This document shows, in pieces, positions 38,831 to 51,099 of a stretch of DNA of 64,000 bases. The notes under the pieces were generated by a model, which saw nothing but the letters and a program-made list of their open reading frames with translations, ran no database searches and had not been told where the DNA came from. Location: NCBI RefSeq assembly GCF_029873635.1, contig NC_080421.1:41459120-41523119 (forward strand), written 5' to 3'. Numbering within the stretch: position 1 is the first letter of the stretch; every line of letters begins with the position of its first letter. The stretch comes from Malania oleifera. Taxonomy: Eukaryota > Streptophyta > Magnoliopsida > Santalales > Ximeniaceae. A program made the position numbers and the translations under genes.

Positions 38831-40797
38831 TGTTCCATACAGGTTGCTCATTCCTTCAGTTATTTTACCTTTCACTTAACGAACCAATGTTTCTTATTTC
38901 ATTTCATTCTTGAAATTGATTCACATAAGAACATTCGCCCATCCATGGTTTCATGCAATCATTCTTACATTTCTTTACCCGTAGGTGGGTCAATCCGTTC
39001 ATTTATAGATTCATCCACTCCATTCATTGGATTGGCCAAAACACTTATTCATTTATGAGCTTAAGTACGCATTAGTGAGAGTATAGAAAAATTTTGTTAA
39101 AACATGTATCATTAAAGCATAAAGCTTCCCAAGAAGTTCCTTTCCAATGACAATTCGATTATTATTATCTTTTCGTCATTGGTTTACACTCTTATCCTTG
39201 CATGTGCTCCAAATCTAGGTTATTCCTTTTCACCAAGCGTCCAAAATTTTATTAATGTCAGTAGCCTACATGACCTAAAATATCCCAAAGATAAAAAAAA
39301 AGGTCAAGCACCAATCTTCTAATGCCTAAGTCAATAATTTTCTTTAAGCTTTTCTACAACGTGAATAGTTTTTGATACCATGTACCTTTCTTGTCAAAGC
39401 CCTTTATTATATTAAGACATTACCTTTGTTTTGGATTTGTTGCCCTACAAGATCAGCATATGTTTTGCCCTTCTTATTGTCCTCGAGAGGGTAACCATTA
39501 ATATGTATCAACTGTAATAAAACACATTAAAATGCTTAGATCAACAAACTATAAACTCGTGACCTCTGAGCTAATCCTATGTCTAAACATGCTTCATTAA
39601 ATAACTAAAACATCAAAGCATTTAGTGACAACTCTTAATTCTTAAAAATTGTTCAATCACGGGAACAATTTGATTTGCCAAGTGGAGAGTTTAAGAACGA
39701 CTTTGTGTTTTTTTTTTTTTTTTTCACCCTTCATGAAAAACAAAAATTACACTAGAACACAAAATTCAAATGAAACATAGATTCACAATGTTAAAGTGGA
39801 AAACAACATATATTCAAACATTATATACTAAATAATTAAAATAATTTAATCTTAGGATTCAATGACTATTTCAAGTAAAAATATGAAATTGATTTGCAAA
39901 ATCATACTTGAATTCCATATATAACACTCGACTCCTTCACCAAATGTCTCCTATTTAATTTTAGAATATCGTTCACAAATCCTGGGCTTGTGGGCTCAAG
40001 ACCTCATTCAAGAGAAGTTCTCTAACCTCAAGAAGCTCATTTGTTTGCAATTTTCAAGTTATTATTACAGGCATGATAACATTTTGATAATCATATTGAA
40101 TTAGTACCCTCATGTTCTATCAAACACAATAACTTTATATTTTTAAAACCCTAATGAATGAAACAAACAAAATTATCTTCTTAAAACAATAACTCTTAGA
40201 TATAAGATTTTAAAAATAATTTCAGTTAAGACATTTTAAAATAGCCCAAACCAAGCGATCACTGTTCAAAAGGGAAGAACCGCCATTTCCAAGATATTAA
40301 GGACTAGAGATGGGTCTTATCCATGGCCAAGGATACCAAAAAAACTGACATTGAAAGAGATTTAGAGCCTGTTATTAGGTCTTCACAGTGATTAACTAAT
40401 TGACCATCGTCTGTGATTCATATGGTAGCCCATAAACTGCCTACAAATGCCAGACCCCGGGCTTCAGTTTCCGGCGTGCAACTTCCCTCAAGCATGTTCT
40501 TTGTATACATTCCGGCGTGCACGTTAACTTCCTAATATCATGGTTCCCTATTCAACAATTCAACATATCTCTGTACCACCAAAAGTAAGTTTAAAAACAA
40601 AGAAAATTGTAACATAGGATGTAAAATGGATTGCCATTAGAGCATTTTAATTACGAATAAAAGAGAGGATTCTCTCACCCACAAGGATGCAGAAAATTTC
40701 AGGCCGACGCCGTTAGCACGTGCATGCTAAAAGTGAGTTCAGGCAACCATGCCGGGACTACAGTCACAAACTCTGAACCTGTCCTCCAAACACAATT
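38831..40797. other. AT-rich intergenic DNA between old Gypsy leader and HEME1
   Basis: No gene supported. A T-run lies at 39710-39724. The last 200 bases or so should contain the HEME1 3'UTR (minus strand), but no clear poly(A) signal is visible. Confidence 0.35.
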
Positions 40798-42487
40798 TTA
40801 GGTTCCTCCATAATTTTCAAAAAGTTCATCTAATTTCAAGCTTCTAGCAACTTCGAAGAAGTGTCCAACAGCTGCTTCAGGCGTCCCAACAAGAACTCCA
40901 TGTCCTAGATTAAGAATGTGTCCAGTTCGGCCCGCACACCTCACAACCCTGCCAAATGAATTTTGTTAAAAGAAGCAATTGGTGCCTAAATATGCGAAAT
41001 AGATTTTGAGTTCCCACATTTTTAGTTCGCTTTAGCAACTAATATTCCCATGCTTGACACCCCACGACCAAATCCCATCACAGCAATATTACAAGGAAAC
41101 TCTTATTCTCATCTTTTCCATCAAGCCCAAATAACAACCCAAATAGCTAAAAATGAATAGTTATTTTTAAATTACTAATTTACCTAAAAGCTTAAGTACA
41201 ATAATTTTTTAAAGATGAATAATAAAAACATGACTAGAACACAGGCCCTCTTGGTAACCACCTTTAATACTATGATAGATACCACTTTACCTAAAAGCTC
41301 AAGCTGTTTAATTGTGAGCCAACAGTGTATATCAAGTTTTAACAGTTACAAGATCAATAGTTTATTGGATTCCTATGAATGTACAGTTTATGTTCTGTGA
41401 GCCCGCTTAGCTCAGAGGTTAAAGCATCGCATTTGTAAAGTGATGGTCATCAGTTCAATGCCGATAACTGGCTCTTTTTTTCCTATTTGTTCTCTTTACA
41501 TACATGATTGATAATGTCTCTTTGAAATCAAAGGAGGGTTTAATACCAGGCGCCATACATGCATGCAAGCCAATATCCACATCTACGACCATGTTATCTA
41601 TTATAACAATGGTAACAACTCAACTTATACTAATAGAGTTGGGAAATAGTGTTTTAAGAAAATTACAAAAGAATTAAAAACCATATTTATCTAGAATTCT
41701 TCCACAAGAACTAAGGCCTCTATTTGCCATGAATTTTGGATCTTGATTAGGTATTTCAGAAAGTTCAAAAAATATGATTTGTCGACTACAACCCCATGGT
41801 AAGCATGTAGCCACAAATCTATTTTTTATACAAAATATACATAGATTATATTTATAATATTTTTGTTGTATTACTCTTCATTTATTAAATAATTATTAGT
41901 TTGTATTAGATCAAAATTATACAATAGTACTCTATTATATTTTTGAATATCATATCAATAGCATGCAACTATTTATAGATAATAATATAACATAAGTACG
42001 ACAATATGGGCGTCCTTGACCACAAGGCTCCTTGCTTTGCAAAGGTAGAGAGAGGGTTATCACAGTGTACAATCTTAACCCTGTTTTTATGTAGAAAGAT
42101 TGTTAGTATGAAAATATATATCATTAAAAATACAAACAAAAAAAAAAAGGCATCCCAGGCCATAAGGCTCCCCACTTTGCAAGGGTAAGGCGAGAGTCGT
42201 CACAGTGTAAGCAGCATTACCCCCACTTTTATGCAGAGAAGCTGTTTCTTTGGACCCAAACTTGTGACCAACCGGTTGCAAAGGAGCAACCTTACCGTTA
42301 ATCCAAGGCATGCACTCATATCATTAAAAATAAGAATGCAATAATTTTACTATTACTACAATGCAGTGCAAAGTATTAACTACAACCACTACTATCATTA
42401 TACTTTATTTTATATTTTCATATTTAAGGATATTCTATTAAAATTATGTTTCATTTAGATGAATTTATATTATAAATGTATTATAAT

Positions 42488-42535
<48 letters not shown>

Positions 42536-45500
42536 GCATACTAGGTTGAATGTTATGTGTGTATGTGGATATGCGAGTCCATATGCAAGTGCAGATTATG
42601 GGTATATGTGTATGGGTATATACCATGCACATGTATGTGCTTGGGTCTATGCATGCACATGCATGTGTGGACAAATCATGAATATGTATGTACGGATACA
42701 TGAATGCTGCGCATTCATATAAATGATATATCCATGTTCACACACACATACATGGATTCATTGCATATATACAGATGGATGTTTGTTTTACGTATGGACT
42801 ATGGATATGGATATGTAGAAGCGTATGTATGCATACAATTGTACATATGTAAGTGCCTGTGAATATATGCATATTAAGGGGTGTGTGTGTGTGCACATGT
42901 GAGCGTGGGAAATATATCATGCATATGAACGTGCTCATATATGCATCGATGCATATTTGAGTTACACATAGATGCATACGTGTGTGTCTGTGTGCATGTG
43001 TAGTGAGGGACAGGATTGATTTATTAAAATTTAGTATGACTCCAGCCAGAATTGGATTTTGATTGCAGGCTACAAGGATGGAATCAAAACAGGGCTAAAG
43101 GCAGGAATTCAATTTCAATACAGAATGAGAATTGATAGTTAACAAAATGTTAGGATTCAGGATCAACAATTACCAAGCGCAACCTCAGTTCAATCAGCAA
43201 CCATACCAAGTGGTTAGCAAGTAGCAAGGAAGTACATCAAAAATTTTAATTCATATGACAAACCTTTGAATTTCATCAGTCAGGGCAGGAAGGGGAGAAA
43301 ATAAATAAGCAGGGTCCACATTTCCTTGTATACTGATTCCACTACCCAGTCGCCTTCTTCCATCTGCCATATCCACCGTCCAGTCAAGCCCAATCACATC
43401 AACTCCAGTTCCTTTCATCCGCTCAAGAAGACCACCATTTCCATTGATATAGAGAACAAGTGGTGTTCCAGGGCATTTCTTCCGTACAACAGTCACAATC
43501 TGCATTTTTAACAATCTCACTAGATGATCAAAACTGGATAGAGAAGGGGCAAATAACACAAAACTAAATACTTGCAACTCTGTAATAATGTATAAAAACA
43601 AGAAAGGCACTGCACATAAAGTTGTGCAGCAAAGGGCTTATGATGTTTTTCCAGTTTGTTATTTATTATAACCAGCAGAGATCTACGTTCAATACTTATC
43701 AGCTTCAGTTATATGTGGGCGCAATCTTCAAATTCTATTCTTCATTTTTTTTCTTTTTGTTGTGTATGTTGAAGGGGGGGGGGGGGAGGAGAAGAATATA
43801 GAATCTATTCTTCATTTTTCAAAAAAGTTGACAACAGCAATTTCAAATTATCAAAAAGAAACTAACTAAACATAATCAATCCATCACATTCATTACCTTT
43901 TCAGACTAGCAACTCAAGCAAATAGTTGAACTGTAAGATGAAAAAGAGCCCAGAAGGTTGTCACAAAATCAAGAAGGGAGTCGAGCAGAACACATGAGCT
44001 CACACGCACATACACACACAACCACACACACACAATGTTTAGGCGTGTACAAATTAACAAAAACAGCTCCGAGTTACCTCTTCAATAAAAGGCTTTGACC
44101 AGTGGTTCCACATATAAGGCGATAGTTGTCCACCCCATGAATCAAATATTTGTATACAATGAGCCCCAGACTTAACTTGGAAAATAATATATTCAGAAAT
44201 TGCCTCTGTCAGATGAGAGAGAAGGGATCTCAATATATGAGGTGCCGTATGAATCATGCTTTTTATGGTAGTGTACGTACGGGTTGTACCCCCTTCCACT
44301 ATATATGTAGCAATTGTCCAAGGTGCTCCCACAAAACCCAGAACTGCAGCTTGGTCCCCAACCTACATAAAGGGAATAATTTTGAATAATAGGTAAATCT
44401 GAAATGACACAAATTTTATCAATTAAAAATAAAACGGAACTAATACTACCAATCCAACCGTGCTCTTAACCACATGATAATATTAAACTTACCTCCTGAC
44501 GCAGAATTCTAAGGGAATCCCCCACAAAATGAAGTTTCTCCAAGTCAATGGGATGCAATTCTTTCAAAGCATCCTCAGAGCGAATTGGAGACTGAATAAC
44601 AGGACCACGAACTTCTTCTATGTCAAATGGAATGCCAAATGCAGGTAATGGGGTAAGTATATCAGAGAAGATAATGACCCCATCAGGATGGAAAGCTTCC
44701 CAAGGCTGCAAAGAAATTTGCACAATGAGATCAGTCGTCTCTGACCGCTCTCTGAAAGATGGATATTTCTCAGCAAGCTTTCTGTAAACAGCCATATACC
44801 TTCCTGCCTGCCGCATCATCCATGCTGGCGGCCGACTCACATGCTCTCCTCTTGCAGCCTTAACCAGAAGTGGATCTGACCATGTAAAATATGATTAAAT
44901 GAAAAGACAAAATGAAACGTCTCTATCTTCAATTGTAGCAAAGATATTTCACCCATAGAGCATCCACTGATCCAAAGTCGTTAAAACACCTGGGATGGCT
45001 GGGCAATGGCCTTGCCAGTAGCCCAGGTGCTCAACCAGGCAGCTAGGCAACCAACAAGCAAAAGGTGATGCATCAATATACACATTTTTGTACATATGCA
45101 TGCAAGAAAACAAACAGATATGCTTCCTTGCACATATAATCAAAGGATAGTTACCAGGAAAAAAAATATCCTCTTAAATAACTGGAGAACACAGAAGAAT
45201 GATGAATGCTTCAAAAGATATATAAGAAATTCATTTAAAAAAAAAAAAAAAACACATAAGAAGAAGAAACAGTATGGTTAACTTTGAGGCATACATGTCT
45301 GGATACCCATTAAAAATTAGGTATAGGGAAAAAATGCATACAAACTTGTCAAAATAAGACTTAACTACACATTTAGTAGATAGGAATGAAATGGAATCAA
45401 ATCTATCACTTGATTTCTTCATGCACTCCATTCAAATTTTCATTCCATTCCAATCCTACACCATTCCATTTCCACAAACCAAACATAAGTAAATACCAGG

Positions 45501-48500
45501 CCTACACATTGATTTGAGTAAATGCATTCCAATTCTTGATGCATGAGTAAAATCCTGAAAGTTTGAAGCTATTGCTCATGGCCTCGTAGCAATTACTGTA
45601 GCACGACACTGTTCACACCATTGTTATCCCCTACAATAAAATTATAGTTGGGGTATCTTTCCCAACATCAACTCTCCAACTTGAAAAAGAAATTATCTTT
45701 GAATGAGTTCTTAAGAATATTAATCACCTATATCCGTCTAGCGGAAGTGTAATGCTTGCGAATCGCTTGAAATTTGTGGCCAATCATGGAATCCAGTTCA
45801 CCTTGGGGTTGCATTGATCAAAGCTTGCTATTAGGCAAGAATTCTTTGAAGACTGATCATGATTGTATTGTTATGAGGCCAAATGTTTTTAGAAATGTAT
45901 AAAGGAGCTAAAATTGGAGATGGAGAAGTAGATAGCAAAGATTTCATTGCTGATTCTGAAAATTTAGAGGAGACTGTTGCAAGTAATGAAGGACCACTAC
46001 CTGGAGATATTCTGTTAAGATTTAAAATCATGGGCTTCCATTTGAAAAGGTCATTAGCATCAAGAAAATGAACTTGCCCTCAGGCAAGTCCATATGTGTA
46101 TCCTGGGTTTCAAACAGGTCAATTTGAGCAAGAATGAACTAGAACTTGGAGTTCAAAGTTGGGAAAACACATTACTAGGATGTGTAATGGGAATAAAAGC
46201 TAAGCACAAAGCTATGCTAGGTTTTGTTCGGGATTGATGGAAACATGTTGCTTGGGCGGATTTTTAGATGGTGAAATGTAGTTTATTTCTGTTAGATTTT
46301 GTAGAAAAACATTTTTTCTTAATCACTTCTACGCCCAGGGCCATAGTCATTTGATTAGAAGCCTCATATCCTGCAACCATGGGCTTCGATTAGAATTTTG
46401 AGAAATAGGTATTTCAAAATCCCTAATATGGATTTGATTACCAGAGCTACCTTTCCATTTCCCGGAAGGTTAAGTAAATTAGTGCGTTGGATTGGGGTTC
46501 CTCAGTTTACTTATCGTCACAGCTACAAACAGCATTCTCCATTTTGCATAGCTGATATTGAGAAGAGTGATGACTTGCAAGAAAATATTCCTATTCTTCT
46601 GATAGAAAAATGTCAATAGATCAGAGAATTCAAAACTAACAGAAGCCACAGTAGTACTCTAGATGTGAATATGCCGGGCTGCCTGGGCATACCAAAAACA
46701 ATTTGTCCTAAGGTGATTAAAATTTGGATCCCTCAATCTCATCGACGATCACCAACTGTTCATACCATAGATATGCATTTTAATTAGGGACAGTGCAAAG
46801 GCACCACATATCAAATAAGCAGCTGAAGGAGGCCATTTTGCAGGCCAATCCCTCAGCCACTGATGAGTACAAGGGAAGATAAAGGGTCAGGTATGGCATA
46901 GCACATGGCCTGGCCAATGACATTGATCTAGCAGAAGGTGGAGGAGCTTGAGAAAATCAGCCTGGAATTGCCATGACCTTTGAATTGGCCAAAAGCTTCA
47001 GAATAGTATAAGAACTAGATAGGGCCTTTATTAATAATATTGAAGGTGGAAAAACAAGGGATTTGAGCATATAGCCTAAATAAGATAAGATGGTGAAAGA
47101 TGAAGAACCAGTCAAAAAAATAAAGTTTGACCACTATATGAAACAGAAGTGCAAGAATAATAGAGATCCCACTTCCCAAAGGACGTTAAGGGACAAATCC
47201 TATAAGAAGCAATCTGTGCTTGAATGAATGTTTTGCTATATGGAATGCAAAAGGAGTACATGACCCTCTTAAACAATGAAAAATCCTGTTGGCCTAACAA
47301 GGTCTTTCAATCAATTTTGGTGATAACAAACAAAGGACAATTTAACTTGGAAAGGTTGAGTTTTTGTGTTTCAGGAAATATGGATCAAGTGAAGATTAAG
47401 TATGGATCAAGTGAAGATCAAGTATTGATCAAGTGTGGGTCATCAAGGAAGATAAACTAACCAATGATCCAAAGAGAAACTAAGGCATTTGCAGATAAAG
47501 CTAGCTCAAGCAAATATCTAAAGAATTTCAAGAGCAAAGAATGAGAATGATCTCAAGCATGGCATATAAAGTCTTAGGAAACATATTGTAAGTATTTCAA
47601 AGCTAAATATCGTTTGAAATATGTTTTGAAGTTTTTCCAAGAGATTATGAGGACCTAAAAACATATTTAGGATTATTGAAACAAGTCTTGTAAAAATCAG
47701 AATAAGAGAGCAAATCATTTTTAATGAAAAATATTTTTAAAACAGCTTTTTGCTTGTTCAGATGACTGAAGCAGTAACTTCAGATGGCTGAACTTCATGT
47801 TCAAATGTCTGAAGAATTACTTCAGATGTCTGAAGAATAAGTGCAGACGTCTGAAGATTTTTTGGGACAAAACTGAAACAGGCAGTAGCTGTTCAGACGT
47901 CTGAACTCGACACTTCAGACATCTGAACCCGACACCTCAGACGTCTGAACCCACTCTTCAGTTATCTGACCCTGTGTCCAGTTCATTTTTTAAGGGGTTT
48001 CAGGAACTTCAGATGACTGAACTCGACTCTTCAGTCATCTGAACACTGTTCAACAGGAAAATTTTTTAAAATCTAATATTTTAAATAATAGCCGTTTTGA
48101 GCTCCAAATTTTCTAACAACTTGGGAAACTCTCTAAGGAAACTTTTGCAACAAGGAAACTTGTTTGAAAGCCTATAAATACATGGTTTTTGTAAATCAAA
48201 ATTACACCAAGCATTGAAAATCTCTCATAAGCTCTCTTGCTCTCAAAGTCTCATCTTGATCATCTCTTGCAAACTGAAAGTGCTGTGATTCTGAGATTCT
48301 AGCTCATCAATTCCTGAAGTTAGATTATTGATTTCTCATCTGGAGAAAAGGAATTTGGTGAAATCCTTGTTAAGCTTCAAAGTGTATTTCTTTCTTGATA
48401 TTTATCTTTTGAAGTACATAATTTCAATTTGTACTAACCTGCTCTTTGTGTGAGCATCTCTTGTACATCAGCTTCTTGATATTTCTCTTGTAGATTTTTG

Positions 48501-49778
48501 GACGATTCCAGGCTATCGGATCGTTGACCAAACGAGGGTATATTGTTTGGATAAGGCAGGCTCCTCTAGCCTTAGCAAAGGAGTGATTGTAAATAGGTGT
48601 TGTTCCGCCCGGTAAAGGAACTGCTATAGTAGAACCCTTTGGTATTTTGTCAAGGGCGAGGACGTAGGCTGTGTTGAAGCCGAATCTCGTAAAAACCTTA
48701 TGTCTTTCTTTCTTCTTTACTTCCTATTTTCTGTACAAACTGTTATTGTGTGATTTAAAGTGCAGGTTGCAGGTTCTAATGTTAGAAATAAAGAAAGACT
48801 CTTGAATTTTAGAAAGTACGTTTTGATTGACCGTTTGCGAAAACCCAAAAGGGAGTACGTTGGTTAATCTGCGGAAATCTTGATCAAGAGAAGTGTATAC
48901 AAAGAGGTTATCTAAAGAAGGTTGTGAACATCTACAGGGAAATTGATAAAAGTACTAAGATTCTTGCTTGAGTGGTTGAATTGTTTTAGTTTAATTGATT
49001 GGCTTGTGAATTTAAATTTTAGTATTTTTAAGTGTGATTATCAATTATTAATTGTGTTTTTCTTGGTGTCATAAGCAAAGCTCAAAAATTATTAAATCAA
49101 AAAGAATCCAATTCACCCCCCCTCTTAGAAGTTATTCCTAATTTCAAACCCCTTAGCCTATGTTTGGAGATGCCTAAAATTGTATTGAAATTTGTCTAAA
49201 TCCATCCAAACCCAAATTCAACATCCGAAATCCATGCTGCCAATCGCAGTGTACTCTCTTGGGTGTTCTAAAGTCTAGTGTAAGGGAAGAAATTTCAGTT
49301 CTAAAAGAAAAAAAAAAAAAAAATCTATGACTGTTAACGGGCATGCTTTAACAAATGGAAATTACATTCAAAAAGAAAACACCATAAGCGTTAGAATTGG
49401 ATCAATTGGTGAAGATAGATCAGTTTAAATCATCATGATTCCCCTGGTTGTCCTAGTCCTCTGCTGTCTTATATTTGTTTCTCTTTAATAAAATTTCAAC
49501 TTTAAAAAAAAATAAAAATATAAGCGAAGGAAAAGCTGTTAGACTAAAATTAAGCTTTAAGGAAAACAAGTAAAAGAAATTAACATAACATTCCCTCTCA
49601 TACCAGAAGAAGATGACGATGAAGCTGAGCAAGCTGTAGGAGACCCTTTTTGGCGGAATTTGCCTCTAGAGGCAAGTGGAACTCGATGTCTAGGGTTTGG
49701 AAGAAACCCCAACTGCACAAACAAGCTCGAAGAGCCCCAGCACAGAGAGCAACATCCACTGCAACCATCAAAATGCAA
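40798..49778 (-). CDS. HEME1: Uroporphyrinogen decarboxylase, plastid (five coding exons)
   Basis: Converts uroporphyrinogen III to coproporphyrinogen III in plastid tetrapyrrole (heme and chlorophyll) synthesis. Minus-strand exons: 49778-49604, 44875-44493, 44362-44078, 43499-43264 and 40948-40798; all introns are GT-AG and phases join to 410 codons including stop. Numbering from the first codon used here: Ser-rich transit-like N-terminus (1-58), [14 protein letters not shown] (73-86; R80 and R84 match substrate-binding Arg), FSDILTPL (D130, the catalytic Asp), [14 protein letters not shown] (Y206), [42 protein letters not shown] and [13 protein letters not shown] (H376). Length is close to plant HEME1 as I recall it (about 418). 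Odd: exon 1 has no in-frame ATG. The frame is open from a TGA eight codons upstream, and the listed start is a TTG, so the true 5' end is unresolved. Intron 1 is 4.7 kb and intron 4 is 2.3 kb, both filled with repeats. Confidence 0.93.
41401..41545 (+). pseudogene. trnT-UGU: Nuclear plastid DNA fragment with trnT-UGU
   Basis: The 73 bases from 41401 (GCCCGCTTAGCTCAGAGG..., anticodon loop ATTTGTAA) match plastid trnT(UGU) in my memory, with several substitutions in the anticodon and T arms. The downstream bases (CTATTTGTTCTCTTTAC, then TTGATAATGTCTCTTTG) look like the plastid trnT-trnL spacer. It is therefore a plastid DNA insert in HEME1 intron 4, not a working tRNA gene. The insert ends are not sharp. 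Confidence 0.8.
42004..42105 (-). mobile_element. Truncated Au-type SINE
   Basis: Repeats the 3' half of the neighbouring SINE (GACCACAAGGCTCCTTGC and TTGCAAAGGTAGAG against CCATAAGGCTCCCCACTTTG). It lacks the A and B boxes. It is older or more diverged than the full copy 28 bases away. Confidence 0.7.
42133..42317 (-). mobile_element. Au-type SINE with target duplication
   Basis: On the minus strand: a start GAGTGCATGCCTTGGATTAA, a GGTAAGGTTGC A-box region, a GGTCACAAGTTTGGGTCC B-box region, then ACACTGTGACGACTCTCGCC and GGGATGCC followed by a T-rich tail. This is the layout of the Au SINE family, including its 3' T-run. A perfect 15-bp duplication, ATATCATTAAAAATA, flanks it at 42118-42132 and 42318-42332. 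It lies in HEME1 intron 4, same strand as the gene. Confidence 0.88.
42487..43010. repeat. (TG)n microsatellite and decayed TG/CA-rich tract
   Basis: A clean TG run at 42487-42532 is followed by nearly 500 bases of alternating purine-pyrimidine sequence with ATGTGTGTATG, GCATGCACATGCATG and similar steps, consistent with an old expanded microsatellite. Lies in HEME1 intron 4. Confidence 0.8.
44876..45879. other. HEME1 intron 1, proximal to exon 2
   Basis: No gene or clear repeat family recognised. It includes an A-run near 45236-45253. Confidence 0.3.
45880..46650 (+). pseudogene. Possible LINE ORF1 (DUF4283-like) relic
   Basis: Decayed coding-like sequence. One frame reads [19 protein letters not shown] then KAMLGFVRD and WKHVAWADF; a later frame reads [11 protein letters not shown] and [18 protein letters not shown]. 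The spacing and words resemble the DUF4283 domain of plant LINE ORF1 proteins. The sequence is interrupted by stops at the positions before WKHV and MVKCS and shifts frame further on, so it is a relic. Lies in HEME1 intron 1, opposite strand. Confidence 0.4.
46651..47286. other. HEME1 intron 1, between LINE relic and solo LTR
   Basis: May be the decayed continuation of the LINE-like relic. Nothing that I can support. Confidence 0.25.
47287..49146 (+). mobile_element. Solo LTR, Ty1/Copia SIRE/Maximus-type, in HEME1 intron 1
   Basis: Opens TGTTGGCCTAAC followed by TTTTGGTGATAACAAAC and closes shortly after CCAATTCACCCCCCC, both typical of these Copia LTRs. Inside: an array of TTCAGACGTCTGAA-type palindromes (47759-48053), a TATA box TATAAATA (48173-48180), and the block AAGGGCGAGGACGTAGGC..GCCGAATCTCG (about 48650-48692) seen in SIRE-type U5. 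Flanks AATCC (47282-47286) and AACCC (49147-49151) differ by one base. No internal region or second LTR is present, so it is a solo LTR and a fossil. Confidence 0.78.
47759..48053 (+). repeat. Array of TTCAGACGTCTGAA palindromes in SIRE-type U3
   Basis: About eleven copies of CTTCAGAYGTCTGAA-like words separated by short variable spacers such as CTCGACA and CCCGACAC. The array ends about 120 bases upstream of the TATA box. Confidence 0.85.
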
Positions 49779-49810
49779 TCTCAGAATTTTAGAGTTTCAG
49801 TGAGATAAAT

Positions 49811-49863
<53 letters not shown>

Positions 49864-51099
49864 TGCCTCATTAGGGAAGAGAAGCTCATTTTCTGCAGAG
49901 CGAGACAGAGACAGAGAGAGAGAGGCGGAATGGAGGGAGAGCGAGATGATGAGTGAAGAGGCTAAGAGATCAGGACGGGAGCAGTGAGCTTGGAAAGAAG
50001 CAGGGGCTCTCGACGCTGACGCCTCGGGCCTTGGGTGGCCAAGCTGGGATAGCAAATATAACACTACTGATAAGAAAATTTTAGTTTTTAGCGCTAAGCT
50101 CTCAATTAGAAAATTTTTACATACTTAAATTTTAAAATTTGAAGGACAATTGCGTCCAAATTTTTATAAATTTTCAAATTTTTAATTAATTATTTAAAAT
50201 ATAATGTAAATAAGTAGCATGGTCAAATAATTTTTCCCAATTCAAATGAGGGAGAAATGTAAAACTTGTAAGTGTTCGGAATAGAACCCAATTGCCGCCT
50301 CATGTGGGGACAAGTCAAGTATATCATGTTCTAATTACATAACTAAGGAGAGTCTCCCCAGGTGGGAGGTAGGTTAGACCTGTCACGTGCTAACCATGTG
50401 ACTAAAAAAACTATTCAAGGTAAGGGTAGGTGTTACGGGTCAAACTTGTTTAGGGCATTATACTTACGTATGGTTATGTTTCTTGTGTGCATGGGATTTG
50501 GAATGAGTTACCATCATATAAATAGTAGATATAAATAGTAGTACATGTTTTATGCTTTGGATATGTGTAAGACAATGTAAAAAAGGAGAGTATGACTCTT
50601 CAGGCAATTTGATATTTCCTATTGTTAGAACTAAAATAGCATATAAAGCTCTTTAAGGGAGGGTGAGTGTTCATATGTAAAACTTACTAGCATTTATTAG
50701 AAGTGTTTAGTCTACTTGCTTCCGTTGCTAAACACACATTACTTATGGAGGTCTTGTTAATGAATTACGGTACTTTAATCTTTACCACTTGCTTCTTATT
50801 TGCTTTCAAGAATTGCTTACGACTTGCACATACTTTTCATTCAACTGTTGTAAATATGTTTTTTTTGGGAAACAACTATGATCTTTGGCTAACTAGTTAG
50901 GCAAGAGTGTTTTAGCTAGTGCTACATAGATCTTCATAATGTAATAAATCCAAAAAGAGTTAAACAAGATTAGTGGAATGATCCTTAAAATAATAATAAT
51001 AATAATAATAATAATTAAAAAATTAAAATTTAAAAAATAAATTAAAATAATATTATATATATATATAACCTTCCAGGAAGGAATTTCAATTCCTGCAAT
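49779..51099. other. HEME1 leader/promoter and upstream DNA
   Basis: On the minus strand, CT-rich leader sequence extends to about 49990. A self-complementary GTCACGTGCTAACCATGTGAC lies at 50378-50398, containing a CACGTG G-box-type core. An (AAT)n run lies at 50990-51014. No gene seen. Confidence 0.35.
49813..49860. repeat. (GA)n microsatellite in the HEME1 5'UTR region
   Basis: A run of about 24 GA dinucleotides on plus (CT on the gene's strand) lies about 35 bases upstream of the HEME1 exon 1 frame. It is probably transcribed in the leader. CT-rich leaders and core promoters are common in plant plastid-protein genes. Confidence 0.8.

Noticed and set aside
41401-41473. Functional tRNA-Thr gene
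   Set aside because: Plastid-type sequence with mismatches in paired arms; a nuclear plastid fragment.
42087-42311. Small protein on minus strand (74 codons)
   Set aside because: It is the Au-type SINE read through; many SINE copies give such frames.
42465-42977. His/Thr-rich minus-strand frames
   Set aside because: Translations of the TG/CA microsatellite tract.
50270-50440. Possible second tRNA-derived SINE near the HEME1 promoter (GGTTCTATTCC, TGGTTAGCACG on minus)
   Set aside because: Box-like words are present but spacing is too long and no tail or target duplication is visible.
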